Assembly (NCBI GenBank): GCA_018881555.1
Contig: JACAXG010000080.1
Span: 3,095,377 to 3,159,376 of the forward strand
Direction: 5' to 3'
From: Amblyornis subalaris
Taxonomy: Eukaryota; Chordata; Aves; Passeriformes; Ptilonorhynchidae
DNA: 64,000 bases
Position 1 is the first letter of the stretch. The number at the start of each line of letters is the position of its first letter. Position numbers and translations under genes: made by a program. Shown here in pieces: positions 25,074 to 36,160 of this stretch. The notes under the pieces are model-generated. The model was not told the origin of the DNA. It made no database searches and saw only the letters and a list, made by a program, of their open reading frames with translations.

Positions 25074-28000
25074 CTAAGGAAGCAAAATAAAAGGGAGAAG
25101 TGCTGTTTGCAAATGCCTCTCTTGCCAACTCCACTCCCAAAGGGCCTCAAGCAGCGATCCCAAAGATCGAACACTGACAGTCCCAAAAGGAATGTGAAGA
25201 CAGACAAGAAACTGTAGCACAGATCGTAGAATCGTCGGTGTGGGTTGGAAGGGACTTTGAGCATCACCTAGTCCATGGCCAGGGACATCTTCCACTTGAC
25301 CAGGTTGCTCCAAGCCCCATCCAACCTGATCTGGAGGTGGCCTGTGGTCCAGGAAAACCCCTCCCACAGGACAGCCCACGTGTGCTGAAGGGTCACCTGC
25401 TGTACCAGGAGGCTGAAGGCTCCCGAGCATCCCCTGCTTCCGAGCATTCCCTGCTTCCAATCCAAGGGGCAAACCCCCTCCTACATTAGGTGCTGTGATG
25501 GACCCAACTCACAGGACAGGAGGTCCTTTCACCAACTATCTCTAACCACTGGGAAAGGCACGAGCTCCAGTGCTGAGCCTCCATGGGACTGTCCCGAGCT
25601 CCAGTGCTGAGCCTCGCTGGGACTGTCCCATCCTGCAGCCTAAAAGCAAATGTATGGACAGAGGTGGCAGCCACACACACACAGACACACAGGGCAGGCA
25701 GAAAATGCATGGAAATGTGAACTCCAAGGGTGAAGAAGCTTTGGAGAAGGCTGGGGATGGAGCAGGCATCAGCGCGTGACCCCAAGAGGCAGGAACAGGG
25801 GAGGGGGCTGGACAAGAGCCATATAGATACCAGAGCTCTGGAGAGATGGAGAGGAAACAGGGAGAACAGGGAGCTCCGAGGGAGGGGAAAGCTGGGGTGT
25901 GAGGGACTTTTGCTGNGGAGCTCGGGCCAGAAGCAGTGGGGTGAGGAGGAAGGCTGGAGGAAGATGAGCAGGNTGTGCCGTGGCTTGTCCCCGTGTCACG
26001 AGGAGCCTCGGGGACTTACGGCACAGCAGGGAACTTCCTGCGCAGCAGGTACTCGATGACATCGGGGTCTGTCTGGAACAGCCTCCTCAGGACATCACAC
26101 TGCATTTCCGGGGAGACCTGGGGGACACAGGAGCACATTCAGGAGGGCCCCTCTGGGCAGGAGGGTGAGCAGAGACAGCTGAGGGCACTGCAAGGACTCC
26201 AGGACAATTCNTGGTCACAGACCCAGCGTGTGGGTGTCACCCCCCCCACACACCTCCTGGGCCCTGCAGGATCTCAGCCCCTGCTTTTCCCCCACTAACC
26301 CCAGTGCTTTGGCTCCCTGCAGACCCCAAAAATTGCTATGAGGCTTTTTGGGGACCTGAAATGTCACATTCCAATAGACCTGCGGGGGGGACTCTTACTG
26401 CTGCCTGCAAGTGCCCTGTGGGAGGGTGGAGAGAGGATGGAGCCAGGCCCTTCCCAGAGAATGGGCACAGACTGAGGTGCAGCCGTGACACCTCTGACAA
26501 GGACTAAATCCTTCCCCTGAGGATGGTACAGTCCTGGGACAGGACCTGGAGAGGTCACAGCTCCCCATCNCTGAAAAGAAGTAAAGCCCAGCTGGATGCA
26601 GCCCTGATCTGGCTTGGAAGTGAGCCCTGATGTGACTGATCTGGAGGTCCCAGAGCTCACCTCCCACACAAACCTTCACACNACCCTAAAAGATGCTTTT
26701 GGGAACCCCAAGGTTCCCAAAACCTTCTTCTCATCCCCTAGGACAGGATGAGCATTCCCTGCCTCCTGCTGATGGTCCGAATCACCCACAGAAGATCCGA
26801 TCTGAAGTGATCCCATCCCTCACCAGCTCTCCCCAAATCTGCCTGAGGCTGTGGCACTTCCACCCTGCACCATCCCCTTCCAGCCCCTTTCCTCTTCTAG
26901 GCTCTCCCATTTTTTCCTCTTCCTTCCCCCCTCACTAGGACTCTGGGAGCCCTGAGGTGCCAGCCCTGCTGTTGTTGTCCCCTGTCCCNGAGGAGCTCGG
27001 TCTGACACCACTGGGCGGGAGGGGACAGAGAANGTGGGACCTTCACGGCACCACCCTCAGCTCTGCCTTCCCAGTGCCACCGCAAGCCATCCCAAATCCA
27101 TACATCCATGAGGAACAGCCACATTTCCACAACTCAGGTCACCTGCCCCTGAGCCGGGCTGGGAACCTCCCCTTCCTCTGCTCCCACTGGAAGAGTTCAG
27201 AGGGAAGGAGGGTCTGGAGGAGCAGCCCTGAGGAGCCTCCCGTACCATGAACAGGGAGTGGTGGTGCTCGATCAGCCTCTGGAGCACCAGGATGATGGCA
27301 GCGCTGTCCTCGAAGTTCAGGGCACTGGCCTCTTTCTCTCCAGGCTTCTCCTTCTGCAGGATGTTGGGACCAAAGACTGTAGCCAGGTTTGAAATGGTCA
27401 TTTTATTCCCAGGGATCTACGAGGAAGCACAAAAGGAACCTGTGGATTGTGGGTGTACTGGCATGGGATGTGCCAGGGCATCCTCACCCACCCCGGGGCA
27501 GGAACCCCCAAGGGCGAGGTGAGGGTGAGGTGTTGGTCTGGGTCCACTTTGGTCCTCTCCGAGCTGGTGGCAGGGGCAGCACAAAGGGTTTGAGGTGCTG
27601 GAGCACACACTCACCCCATTCCCACCTGCCTCACCTTCCCAGCCCCTCCCAAGAGGTATTTGGGATGTGAGATGATATTTCGATATCACCTCACATTATG
27701 GGACAAAACCAGAGAGACTCAGAGCTTGAGTCGTCCAGAGAAACCAAAATCAACCTCAACACGTGGTCACAAGTCCTTCTTGGAATTGGGAGGTGGAAAA
27801 CCAGAATTAGTCTGCAAAACCCACCCCTTGTGTTGCCCATGGGCACACTGCCAGGTCCCCCTGGGGCTACTGCCACCCCAAAGCCCCGAGCCAGCCTGAG
27901 TCACCCAGGCCTGACGTGGACATGGGACTCATCCTGAGGAAACAGCCTCAAGGTGCACCAGGGGAGGTTCAGTTTGGACATCAGGAGGAATTTCTCCANG

Positions 28001-31000
28001 GAAAGGGTGGTCAGGCCTTAGAAGGGGCTGCCCGGGGTGGTGGTGGAGTCCCCATCCCTGNAGGTGTCCAAGGAACAACTGGCCGTGGCACTCAGTGCTC
28101 TGGGCTGGGTGACAGGGTGGGGATCGGTCGGTCACAGACTGGACTCGGTGATCCTGGAGGTCTTTTCCAGCCTCAGTGATCCTGTGATTCTGTGTAGGAT
28201 TTGTTTTCTCCGCAGGCTTCACCCAGGCTTGCGGCAGCCCCGCTCTGTTCCATCCGCGGCAGCCCGAGCGCCCGTTCCCCCAGCAGCCGTTCCCTCTGGA
28301 TCAGCCTTACCTCCCGGCCCTCGGGATCCCAGGAGCGCTCGGCGTGCCGGGCCACCTCTCCCAGGAAGCGCAGGAGCCGGAGCAGGGTGTCGCTGTGGCA
28401 CGGGGGCAGCAGGAACAGCAGCAGCTGGAGCGTGTCCAGCTGTGCCCGCCCCTCCATGGCTGGGCAGAGAGCAGCCGTCAGTGAGGATCCCAGCCCCCCA
28501 GGCATTTCCAGATCCCTCCTCTACATCCGCGGGAATGAGCTCTGGAGGGAGCCGGGCCGCTGTCCCACCCTTCATCCCACGGGATGGAGAGCCCAGCAGG
28601 GGCTGTGGTGTGATGGCGCTGGATATGGCACAGCCCCACGGTCACAGACTGTCCTGCGCCAGAGGGATTGTTATCATCCAATTTTAAAAGATCAAACCAA
28701 CCCCCCGCCAAACCCACAGATTAGAGGCACTGCACGTGGCAGTGCCAGGCATCACCCATCCCATCACTGTCTTGTGGCTTTGGGAAAGAAGGGTGGTGAG
28801 GAAGCATCCATCCCTGGAAGTGTCCAAAGTCGGGTTGGACAGAGCTTGGAGCAACCTGGCCTAGTGGAANGTGTCCATAGGATTTGAGGTTCCCNCCGGC
28901 CCAAATCCTCCTGTGGCTGTGCAGTCTCTGCTCCACAGGTACTCACTGGCTGTGCTGAGGAAGGCTCCGTAGAGCTCTCTGGGGATCAGGGAATCCGGCA
29001 TATCCCGAAGAAACTCTTTGAGCAGGGCAGCCACGTCATGAACGCTTTGGTGCTCATCCAAGAAAACATCCAGCCCTTGATCAAACTCTTCCCTCAGCTT
29101 AGAGATGGAAGANAGGAGAAGGATAAAAGCCACGGTCAGTTCTCCCTCCTCACATGGGTCGTGCCGGCAGAGCTGCTGCCGTGGCAGGACGGGACATTGG
29201 CTGCTCCCAACGTCCCCCAAAGCAGGGCACCCCAAAAGGCACAGCAGAGCCCAACAGCCTCCTGTGCCCAGGGTCACAGGACCAGAGGGTGCTCCTGGCT
29301 GGACTCTGAAATGCCAAGAGGAGAGACCCTCAACTGCAAAAGGCAGCCAGGAGGGAAAGAGCAGGACCCAGCAGCAGGACACAGCCTACCTGGGACCCTG
29401 CACGTGCCCAGGGTGTTTTAGACCTCCCCACACCAATGTCAGCTCTGTCCATCCCCATCCATACGAGCCCCCATCCCTCAGACAAGGCACAGCCACAAGG
29501 ACACAGCGAATGTCTCCCTTTACCTGCTGAACTCTTTTCTTGGAGCTCCCGACGCGGAAGATGCCGACTGTTTGGAGACCTGGGAGACAGACAGGTTAGT
29601 GCCGGGCGTTCCCACGGCTCCCTGCCACCTCAGCACCGCGGCAGGGCTTCTCCTGCACGCCTTTCCCCGCTCCAGGAGGTGGGGGCACAGGAAAGGCTGT
29701 GGAGCCATGAGATTTTCTATGGGCAAGGGAGGGAATCCCATCCCTGCAGTGGCTCTGAGCGAGGGCTGGATGCGCAGCGGGAGATAAGGCACCAGGAGGT
29801 GGTCACTGACACACACAGTGACATTCCCTTCTCGGCGACATTCCCTTCTGGTGCTGCATCCAGCCCAGAGGACTCTCCACAGGNGGCTTTTTGGGAGANN
29901 NCCTGCCNCAGGAATCATGGAATCNTTAAANCTGGAAAAGACCTCCNAGACNATCGAGTCCAGCCTGTAACCAAATCCCACGATGCCCGTTTATCCAGCT
30001 ACCTCCTCCCACCTTGGGGNTGGCCGGCCCGGAATGTCCCAGTGAGCACACACAGGGGGTGTTTCCAGCCCTCACCGTGTGTCTCGAGGTGTGTGCAGCA
30101 CCTGTCCACGACCCGGGGCACCTGCCAGCTGATGGGGTTCAGGCTCAGCGGCTTCTTCTTGCCCCGGCTCCTCCGGGGNTCCAGCTCGTGGGGGTGTGAG
30201 AGCTGCAGTGCCTCCAGCAGCTTGGAAGCGTTGTCGCTCAGGTCGGTGATGGAATCCACGGACATGGCCCCCTGGGATGGAGCAGAGGGGCTTGGCGGGT
30301 GGCAGGAATGACCCCACAGATCCATCACCTCTGCAGCCTCAGGGGTTNGTGGGGAAGGGCGGCATCCTGCTCCACCCCCTGCCACGGGCAGGGACACCTT
30401 CCGCTATCCCAGGTTGCTCCAAGCCCTGTCCAACCNGGCCTGGANCATTTCCAGGGATGGGGCAGCCACAGCTTCTCTGGGCAAGCTGTGCCAGGGCAAC
30501 ACCCTCACAGGGAAGAATTTCTTCCCAACATCCCATCTAAACCGACCCTCTGGACCTTTAAATGTCCCCCTGGTAACCCCAGTGAGAGCTGGGCTAGTGA
30601 AGAGCCTCCCACCGCTCACAGTCCATCTCGGAAGGGATTAGGGGCATCCTCATTTCCCTGAGGACAGACTGGGACCTGCCCAGCCTTGGGCACAACCACC
30701 TCANAGTCAGCAAGAAAAGACCCCGAAAAACCTCATTTATTGCTGAATCCAGACCCCTCCATCCCACAGCACCACCACAGAGCCCATTTCGGGGACCGTA
30801 CCCTGCGCTGGCTCCAGGAGCTCTTGTCCAGAAGCACTGGGGAAAGCGGCTCCTCCGGGAAGCCCCCGTCGGGAGGCCNGATACAGCTGGCGCCCATTCC
30901 CAACCTCCTCTGCCTCTGAGCCCGAAACCTCTTCACGGTGGCCTCCACCTCCAGGCAGAGCCGGCGGCTCCTGCCCGCGGCCTCCTGCAGCTGCCGGCAG

Positions 31001-34000
31001 GCGCGGTCGTTGGCGATGACCTGGGAGAGCGGGATCCCGAAGGTGTGGGAAGAGCAGTCTGGGCAAACACACGGGACACAGGGAAAGGCATCACTGCGCT
31101 GGCACAGCCCAGTTTGCCTGCCCCCCAGGAGCACCTGGAGCGGGTGGCGCATTCCNGAGGACCCGAGGCGAACCCAAAGGGAGCTGCTCCCCGTGGAAAG
31201 CCCCCAGGGGCACCGTGTGGTGGGAACCTGGGGAGGGCACGGNGTGGGAAATGGGGGGCTGGGGGAAGAGGAAGGAGACACAGGGGAGCTGGCCAGGAAA
31301 ACTGCTCTCCATCAGTGTCCTTGTTGGAGCCTGGCCCAGCTCTTCCCGGAGTTTCCTTCCTTTCGCTGGTTACAGCCCCCATGAAGATGCCATGGCGTCT
31401 GTGAAGCAACAACCCCATAAATCACCAGAANTATCCAAACAAAAGATTCTTCCCAAATTCTAACCTCCAGTTTTTCTACAGGGTTTGCCCCAGCCATGTC
31501 TGCTCAAGAGCAGTCTTGGTATTGGTGGTATTTTTCCCAAGTAACTGCCCCTCTCCATCCCTCTGGCAAGGAGGGCTCTCCTCACCCCCAGCCCCTGCAC
31601 TGCCCTGGGGTTTTACACCTGGAGCAGAGCCACAAATCCACTCAGTAAAATAGAGGACAATAATTTCAGTGATTTCCTTGAATGGGCTTTGTACTGCTGT
31701 GGAGAAGGCCATTCCCACCTGCTCCAGGATCCTGGGTGCCCCAGGGTTGTCAGTGAGGTCCTTCAANGGTTGCTAAAATACAACTGGAAGCAGCGAGATT
31801 GAGGCAAAATGGGCAGATTTATACACATACAGCTTGAAAATGCCTGTTCAGCTTGCACATATTCCACCCACACCTTTCCATGCCTCCCACCTTACTCCAA
31901 GAACAGCAAAACAAGCCGGGATGAAGCCTCCTGCTGGATTCGGGCACCTCCCAGCTGACCCCACCAAAAATCCCCAATTCCCCCTGAGAGCAGGGGCCAA
32001 AGCNGGGGTAAAAGGGAGGCTGCTCACCTTTCCTCTCCTTTGAGAAGCTCTCCAGCTTCTGCCGGATGGATTTAATGCCTTTGGGGCCATCTAGGAGGAG
32101 AAGGTGAAGGTTCAGCACCGACATCATGGGGCTGGTTCAGCACGGGCTCCCCTGAAAGGCACCTGTCCCTCTGCAGCCCCTGGCCAGGGGACACTGTGGG
32201 GACAGCCATGCCCTGAGGGGATCCAAGAGTCCCATGGGACACACAGTGCGCAGCACCTGTCCCAGGAACAGCCCTGGAGATGGACATCAGACACTGGGAA
32301 CAGCCCTGGAGATGGACATCAGCTATGGGGAACAGCCCTGGAGATGGACATCAGCTATGGGGAATGGTTCTGGAAATGGACATCAGGTACTGGGAACAGC
32401 CCTGGAGATGGACATCAGATACTGGGAACAGCCCTGGAGATGGACATCACTAACTGGGAACAGCCCTGGAGATGGACATCAGCTATGGGGAACAGTTCTG
32501 GAGATGGACATCAGATACCAGGAACAGCCCTGGAGATGGACATCAGCTGTGGGGAACAGCCCTGGAGATGGACATCACTAACTGGGAACAGCCCTGGAGA
32601 TGGGAATCACCCTCCCCAGGTGAGGGGATGGAGGGACCCATGGCACTACATGAGGAATAGGGCCCAGAAAGGCTTTTGGGAATGTTTTACAGAGCACAGA
32701 CATGTAAAGTTGTGCACAACACCATCACCAACCCCATCCTGGTCTGAATATCTCCCACCTCGCACATCCACCAGCAATGAGCTGGGAGTTCAGTCACTGC
32801 CCACCCTAAATCCTTCCGGGACACGTCACCCTATTCTGGCTCATGCTCCTCATTCCTGAGGAATTCTCTTCCTAGGAACATCTTATATCTTCTTGTTTGG
32901 GTTATTTTGTAAGACTTAGAGGAAAGCTCTGACAGCTGGAATGAGGAACATGAGTGTAAAAGCCAACATAAATTATCCAGCAGCACACAGGCCAGCCAGG
33001 AAGGAAATATTGGGGTTTGGGGGTTTTTTTGGCACTGCACTGGTCCCTAGAGAAGCTGCTGCTGCAGGGTGTCATTGCAAATGGGATCACAACAGCCCAA
33101 AATAAAACAAAATAGAAAAGGAACCAGGATGTTTGTGGTCAAAGTCCTCCAGGGACTGGTGCTGCAGTCCTGGAGCAACTGGCAGTTCTGGGAGGGAGAG
33201 GGGAGCAGTGCTGGACTCCTTGTGAAACCATTTAATGGCACGAAATCTTCCAAATATTAAGATGGGAAACCAAGCTTGGGTGGTGCCCAGCATGAGGCTG
33301 GGCACTGGGAGATGCTCCAGCCCTGGGAGAGGTTCCCAGAGGCCTCCATCCTAGGGGGGTCCCAGCCTCAGCTGCCCTGGGGCTGCTGCGAGTGGGTGGG
33401 GGGGTGGAGACCCCCAAGCTCCCTCTGCACCCCCAACCCCAGATCTGGTGAGCTGGAGGCATCCCCTGCCCTGCTGGGATGCCAAAATACGGCCCAGGGC
33501 ACATCAAGGGGGTAACAAGTGAGTTTGGGAAGGAGTCAGAGGAACCCCAACTCTCTGGGTTTGCTGTTGGGGAACACAGGCAGCCCTGGGAACCCCAACA
33601 GGGCCTCTGTGCTCAGTCCCTGTGCAGCTCCTACATTTATCCACCCATTAATCTCCCAGCGCATNTTCCAGTCTCCCATAAGCCCCTTCCCAGCATCGGG
33701 ACTTAGTGCTGGACANGGATCCAAACAGCAAAGCCTGTCCCATCCCAAGGGCACTCAGACAATTCCAGCAGAGACCTCGCCAAGCTGTCACATCTGCTTT
33801 GGGTTCGGGGGCTCGGAAGGTCATGTTCTCACACTCCCACGGACACACAAACCCCTCCAAAGGCTGATCAGGCCCTCGGGGCTCAGAACAAAGCAGGAAT
33901 GAAAAATAAAAGGGACCCAAATGTGTCATTAATGTCTTTCCATAACCATCATCCCCGGCTCCGGTGCGGGGGTGAGCAGCATTAGTGGCTCAGCCTCAGC

Positions 34001-35866
34001 CCGCCTTGGCAGGAGCCTCTTCTCCCTCCCTCCCTCCCTCCCTCTCCAGCCTGTCCCGTGCTGTCCCTGCTGTACCTCTGTCCAGGCTGAGGTCCCCCAC
34101 GAGCAGCCTCTCCTGCAGGCGGAACAGGGCGAGCTCCTGCAGACTGGCCCTCTCCAGCTCCGACAGGCTCTGCAGGGCCACGGGCTGCATCCCGGGGCTG
34201 GGGGCTGCCTCAGGANCCCGCACCAAGCTCCTCTGGAAAACACACCTGCAGGAAAGGAGCACATGGCAGGGACACCTGCTTTAGGAGAGAAGCTGCTGGG
34301 AACACCCCAGGGAGTCTTTGCAGGAGATATTTGATCCTCTCTGAAGAGCCAGTGGGGCTGCCCCAAGCACATCATCTCAATACGACTTTTCAAACAAAGG
34401 ACTTGGAGGCATCAGAAGAGATTTAGATTCGATATTGGGGAGAAATTCCTCCCTGTGAGGGTGGGGAGGCTCTGGCACAGGTCGCCCAGAGAAGCTGTGG
34501 CTGCCCCTGGATCCCTGGAAGTGTCCAAGGCCAGGCTTGGATAGGGCTTGGAGCAGCCTGGGATAGTGGAAGGTGTCCCTGCATGGAACGAGATGAGCTT
34601 CAAGGTCCCTCCCAACCCAAGCAATTCCACAATTCTATGATTCATCTCCTTTAAATCACAAACAGCTGCACACGACCAGAGGTACCAAAGCCCTTTCCCC
34701 CCGGCACAGGCTGGGCCACAGCCCACGGACACANGCTGGGCACCCCATCCCCTCTCCCAGAGCCTTTGGGGAGCCCTCCCTGCCACGTGCAGGCTCTGGG
34801 AGAGCCCACACAGGGACCTGGCTCGTCACCCCACACTGACCTGTCTGCCACCTCCTGCCGGTGCCACCTCCTGCCAGTGCCCCTGTGCCACCGTCCCGGC
34901 ACTGGCACCACCCGGCACAGTCCAAAGAGCAACAGCAGCCCCAGATGGAGGCAGGACCGAGGTCAGAGTGCAGCTGTGAAAGGAGCCTCCCCAAAGAGGC
35001 TTAAGGCAAGAATGAAAAATAAATGCCTGGAAATCTCCAGGGACGAGGGTGAGACTCCTGGGAACAGGACACGGCTCCGGTGTCAGTCCCAGCCGGCGCT
35101 GTCGTCCACCTCCAGCCTCTGGGGCTGGTTCCTTCTGGCTAGCTTTGCAATTTCAATTTCTAAAGGTNTTTAGAAAGTTACATAAATTAAAGAGAAAGTA
35201 AGTATAAAAGAGTTGTTCAGAGTTCCCCGTAAGGGCACACCAAAAAGGGAATTCAGCTAATCAGAAAATCAGCTAATCAGAGAATCCCACCATGGTTTGG
35301 GTTGGAAGAGACCTTAAAGCCCATCCAGTCCCACCCCCTGCCATGGGCAGGGACACCTTCCACTATCCCATGCTGCTCCGAGCCCTGTCCAACCCAGCCT
35401 TGGACACTTCCAGGGATCCAGGGGCAGCCACAGCTTCTCTGGACAACCTGTGCCAGGGCCTCCCCTCCTCACAGGGAGGAATGTCTTCCCAATACCCCAT
35501 CCAACCCNGCCCTCTGTCAAATTAAAATAAATGCAATACAGGGATTTTTATAACTTCCATCCTGCTCCCCTGGGACAGCCTGGGGCAGGTAACACCTTGG
35601 CTGTGACAGATGAGAGCATCTCCACGTGCCAGTGACAGCTCCTGTGCCTCTGCTGCACCAAGAGCTCCCATCAGGACAGGAGCAGCTCCACTGGGGATGG
35701 ATGGATGGATGGATGGATGGATGGATGGATGGATGGATGGATGGATGAAAGGACAAACCCCCAGACAGACACCCTGCAGGGAATTACCTTTGTGCAGGTG
35801 AAGCTCCGCACTCCGGCAGAGCCCGCGGCCACAGCCTCTGCCTGAGCGGAGTCCTGGAGGATGCAG
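24935..35866 (-). CDS. ARHGAP36: RhoGAP of the ARHGAP6/ARHGAP36 family, probable ARHGAP36 orthologue
   Basis: Firm exons at 34076-34245, 32028-32090, 30802-31058, 30076-30271, 29524-29579, 28947-29097, 28311-28459, 27246-27416, 26020-26117 and 24935-25073, plus a probable one at 35788-35866, all join in phase. From the first in-frame Met in 34076-34245 (at 34190) the protein is about 464 aa; with upstream exons it exceeds 500 (human ARHGAP36 547, ARHGAP6 974). Order: SLSELER motif, [14 protein letters not shown] motif, basic patch, [13 protein letters not shown], RhoGAP domain, [13 protein letters not shown], short tail. RhoGAPs speed GTP hydrolysis by Rho-type GTPases. Active-site features are intact: Arg finger in [25 protein letters not shown], and Asn in TVFGPNIL. 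Mammalian ARHGAP36 lacks these and acts as a PKA antagonist. Assignment to ARHGAP36 rests on adjacency to ENOX2 and on length; motif by motif it resembles ARHGAP6, so an independent paralogue is possible. Confidence 0.85.
25223..25332 (-). mobile_element. CR1 LINE 3' fragment, short
   Basis: gaatcgtcggtgtgggttgg to ctccaagccccatccaacct, in the last RhoGAP intron. Confidence 0.85.
25562..25629. repeat. 34-bp tandem duplication
   Basis: Two near-identical copies beginning gagctccagtgctgagcct, in a RhoGAP intron. Confidence 0.85.
26020..26117 (-). CDS. ARHGAP36: RhoGAP exon: [13 protein letters not shown]
   Basis: The exon has 32 codons plus a split Pro codon. It aligns with ARHGAP6 just after the GAP domain (TDPDVVDYLLRRK). 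Confidence 0.96.
27246..27416 (-). CDS. ARHGAP36: RhoGAP exon: catalytic NLATVFGPN
   Basis: The exon has 57 codons, phase 0 at both ends. [16 protein letters not shown] has the conserved Asn of the GAP active site. Human ARHGAP36, as remembered, reads FGSALL there. Confidence 0.97.
27935..28195 (+). mobile_element. CR1 LINE 3' fragment
   Basis: cagcctcaaggtgcaccagg, ggcactcagtgctctgggct, and the 3' end cagtgatcctgtgattctg. It ends ~115 bp from a RhoGAP exon donor. Confidence 0.9.
28311..28459 (-). CDS. ARHGAP36: RhoGAP exon: [20 protein letters not shown]
   Basis: The exon has 49 codons. PPCHSDTL is the ARHGAP36 form, where ARHGAP6 has PPCNCDTL. This is one of few positions that favour ARHGAP36. 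The exon is very GC-rich. Confidence 0.96.
28803..28900 (+). mobile_element. CR1 LINE fragment, short
   Basis: catccctggaagtgtccaaa to tgcctagtggaa-type sequence, ending about 50 bp before the exon at 28947. Confidence 0.82.
28947..29097 (-). CDS. ARHGAP36: RhoGAP exon: [11 protein letters not shown] to AFLSTA
   Basis: The exon has 50 codons. [20 protein letters not shown] carries the conserved Lys and Arg of RhoGAP box 2. Donor GCCA|gtgagt. Confidence 0.96.
29524..29579 (-). CDS. ARHGAP36: RhoGAP exon carrying the arginine finger
   Basis: The exon is 56 nt and reads [18 protein letters not shown]. The Arg in GIFR is the catalytic finger. Human ARHGAP36 has Thr at this place (GIFTLE). Confidence 0.95.
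29912..29976 (-). mobile_element. CR1 3' tip, second subfamily
   Basis: ggaatcatggaatcnttaaa, then ctggaaaagacctccnagac. Many N bases. Confidence 0.75.
30076..30271 (-). CDS. ARHGAP36: RhoGAP exon: [11 protein letters not shown] and start of the GAP domain
   Basis: The exon has 65 codons. The junction with the previous exon creates [13 protein letters not shown], an RRxA sequence of the PKA pseudosubstrate type. [20 protein letters not shown] then opens the RhoGAP domain. One codon holds an N. Confidence 0.95.
30365..30560 (-). mobile_element. CR1 LINE fragment without 3' end
   Basis: ctgctccaccccctgccacg to aacatcccatctaaaccgac, 95 bp from the acceptor of a RhoGAP exon. Confidence 0.9.
30802..31058 (-). 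CDS. ARHGAP36: RhoGAP exon: [14 protein letters not shown] motif and basic region
   Basis: The exon has 85 codons. [18 protein letters not shown] is almost the ARHGAP6 motif and less like human ARHGAP36 (KTFGISLEEVL). The basic patch [13 protein letters not shown] follows, and the exon ends in SQRR at donor AGG|gtacgg. Confidence 0.93.
32028..32090 (-). CDS. ARHGAP36: RhoGAP exon: [15 protein letters not shown]
   Basis: The exon has 20 codons plus split Asp codons at both ends. [19 protein letters not shown] aligns with the ARHGAP6 stretch DGQKRKKSLRKKLDSLGKE, which favours an ARHGAP6-like ancestry. Confidence 0.92.
32266..32608. repeat. 32-bp minisatellite in a RhoGAP intron
   Basis: About eleven copies of a 32-bp unit beginning ggaacagccctggagatgga, with variants at the end (agctatgg, agatactg, actaactg). 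The unit length is not a multiple of 3, so the same peptides appear in rotating frames. Confidence 0.93.
34076..34245 (-). CDS. ARHGAP36: RhoGAP exon: SLSELER motif
   Basis: The exon has 56 codons. [20 protein letters not shown] matches the conserved SLSELER element of ARHGAP6 and ARHGAP36; the latter has a possible start at the equivalent Met (MVSIHSLSELER). The ATG at 34190-34188 is therefore a candidate initiator. Confidence 0.9.
34410..34643 (+). mobile_element. CR1 LINE 3' fragment with intact terminus
   Basis: Full block to the terminal cacaattctatgattc, the typical CR1 3' end. Confidence 0.92.
35280..35520 (-). mobile_element. CR1 LINE 3' fragment
   Basis: gaatcccaccatggtttggg to ccaacccngccctctgtcaa. 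Confidence 0.92.
35695..35747. repeat. (GGAT)13 microsatellite
   Basis: An uninterrupted tetranucleotide array about 40 bp past the donor of the exon at 35788; on the transcribed strand it reads (ATCC)n. Confidence 0.97.
35788..35866 (-). CDS. ARHGAP36: Probable upstream coding exon of the RhoGAP gene
   Basis: A branch-point-like ctaac, a pyrimidine tract and the first following AG place the acceptor at 35866; the donor is AAAG|gtaatt. The exon leaves a 2-nt carry, which exactly matches the 1-nt start of the exon at 34245. In that frame it encodes an Arg/Pro/Ala-rich stretch. An ATG lies just upstream of the acceptor (35871-35873), so an unspliced start there is an alternative. Confidence 0.5.
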
Positions 35867-36160
35867 CTGCCATGGGGTGAGGAGGAGGAGNAGGAATCCC
35901 GGTTAGGAGAGGGAGCAGCAAAGGGAAGGCAAGAAGAAGAAGGCAGGAAGGAGAACGCAGGAAGGAGAAGTCCGGACAAGCTGCTGCTTATCTGCCCCCG
36001 ACCGCAGGCACCACTAGAAGAGCCACCACCACTGGCATTCCCAAAANTCATCTTTCAGGAGTTCCCTGCCCCTGCTGCTTACCCCAGGTGTGGATTTATG
36101 TCCTTGGGAACAGGTGAGATGGGGACCAGCACCCCCAGCCCGGTGGCACAGCAGCTCCGT

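Noticed and set aside
32266..32608. CRISPR-like array of 32-bp repeats
   Set aside because: Units are directly adjacent with no spacers and the genome is eukaryotic; it is a minisatellite.
32104..32859. 251-codon open frame with repeated EMDI and GDGHQ peptides
   Set aside because: Created by the 32-bp minisatellite in a RhoGAP intron, on the strand opposite to the gene.
24935..35866. Straight assignment of the RhoGAP as ARHGAP6
   Set aside because: GAP and flanking motifs are ARHGAP6-like, but the protein is about half as long, lacks its long C-terminus, and neighbours ENOX2 as ARHGAP36 does; the alternative is kept open.
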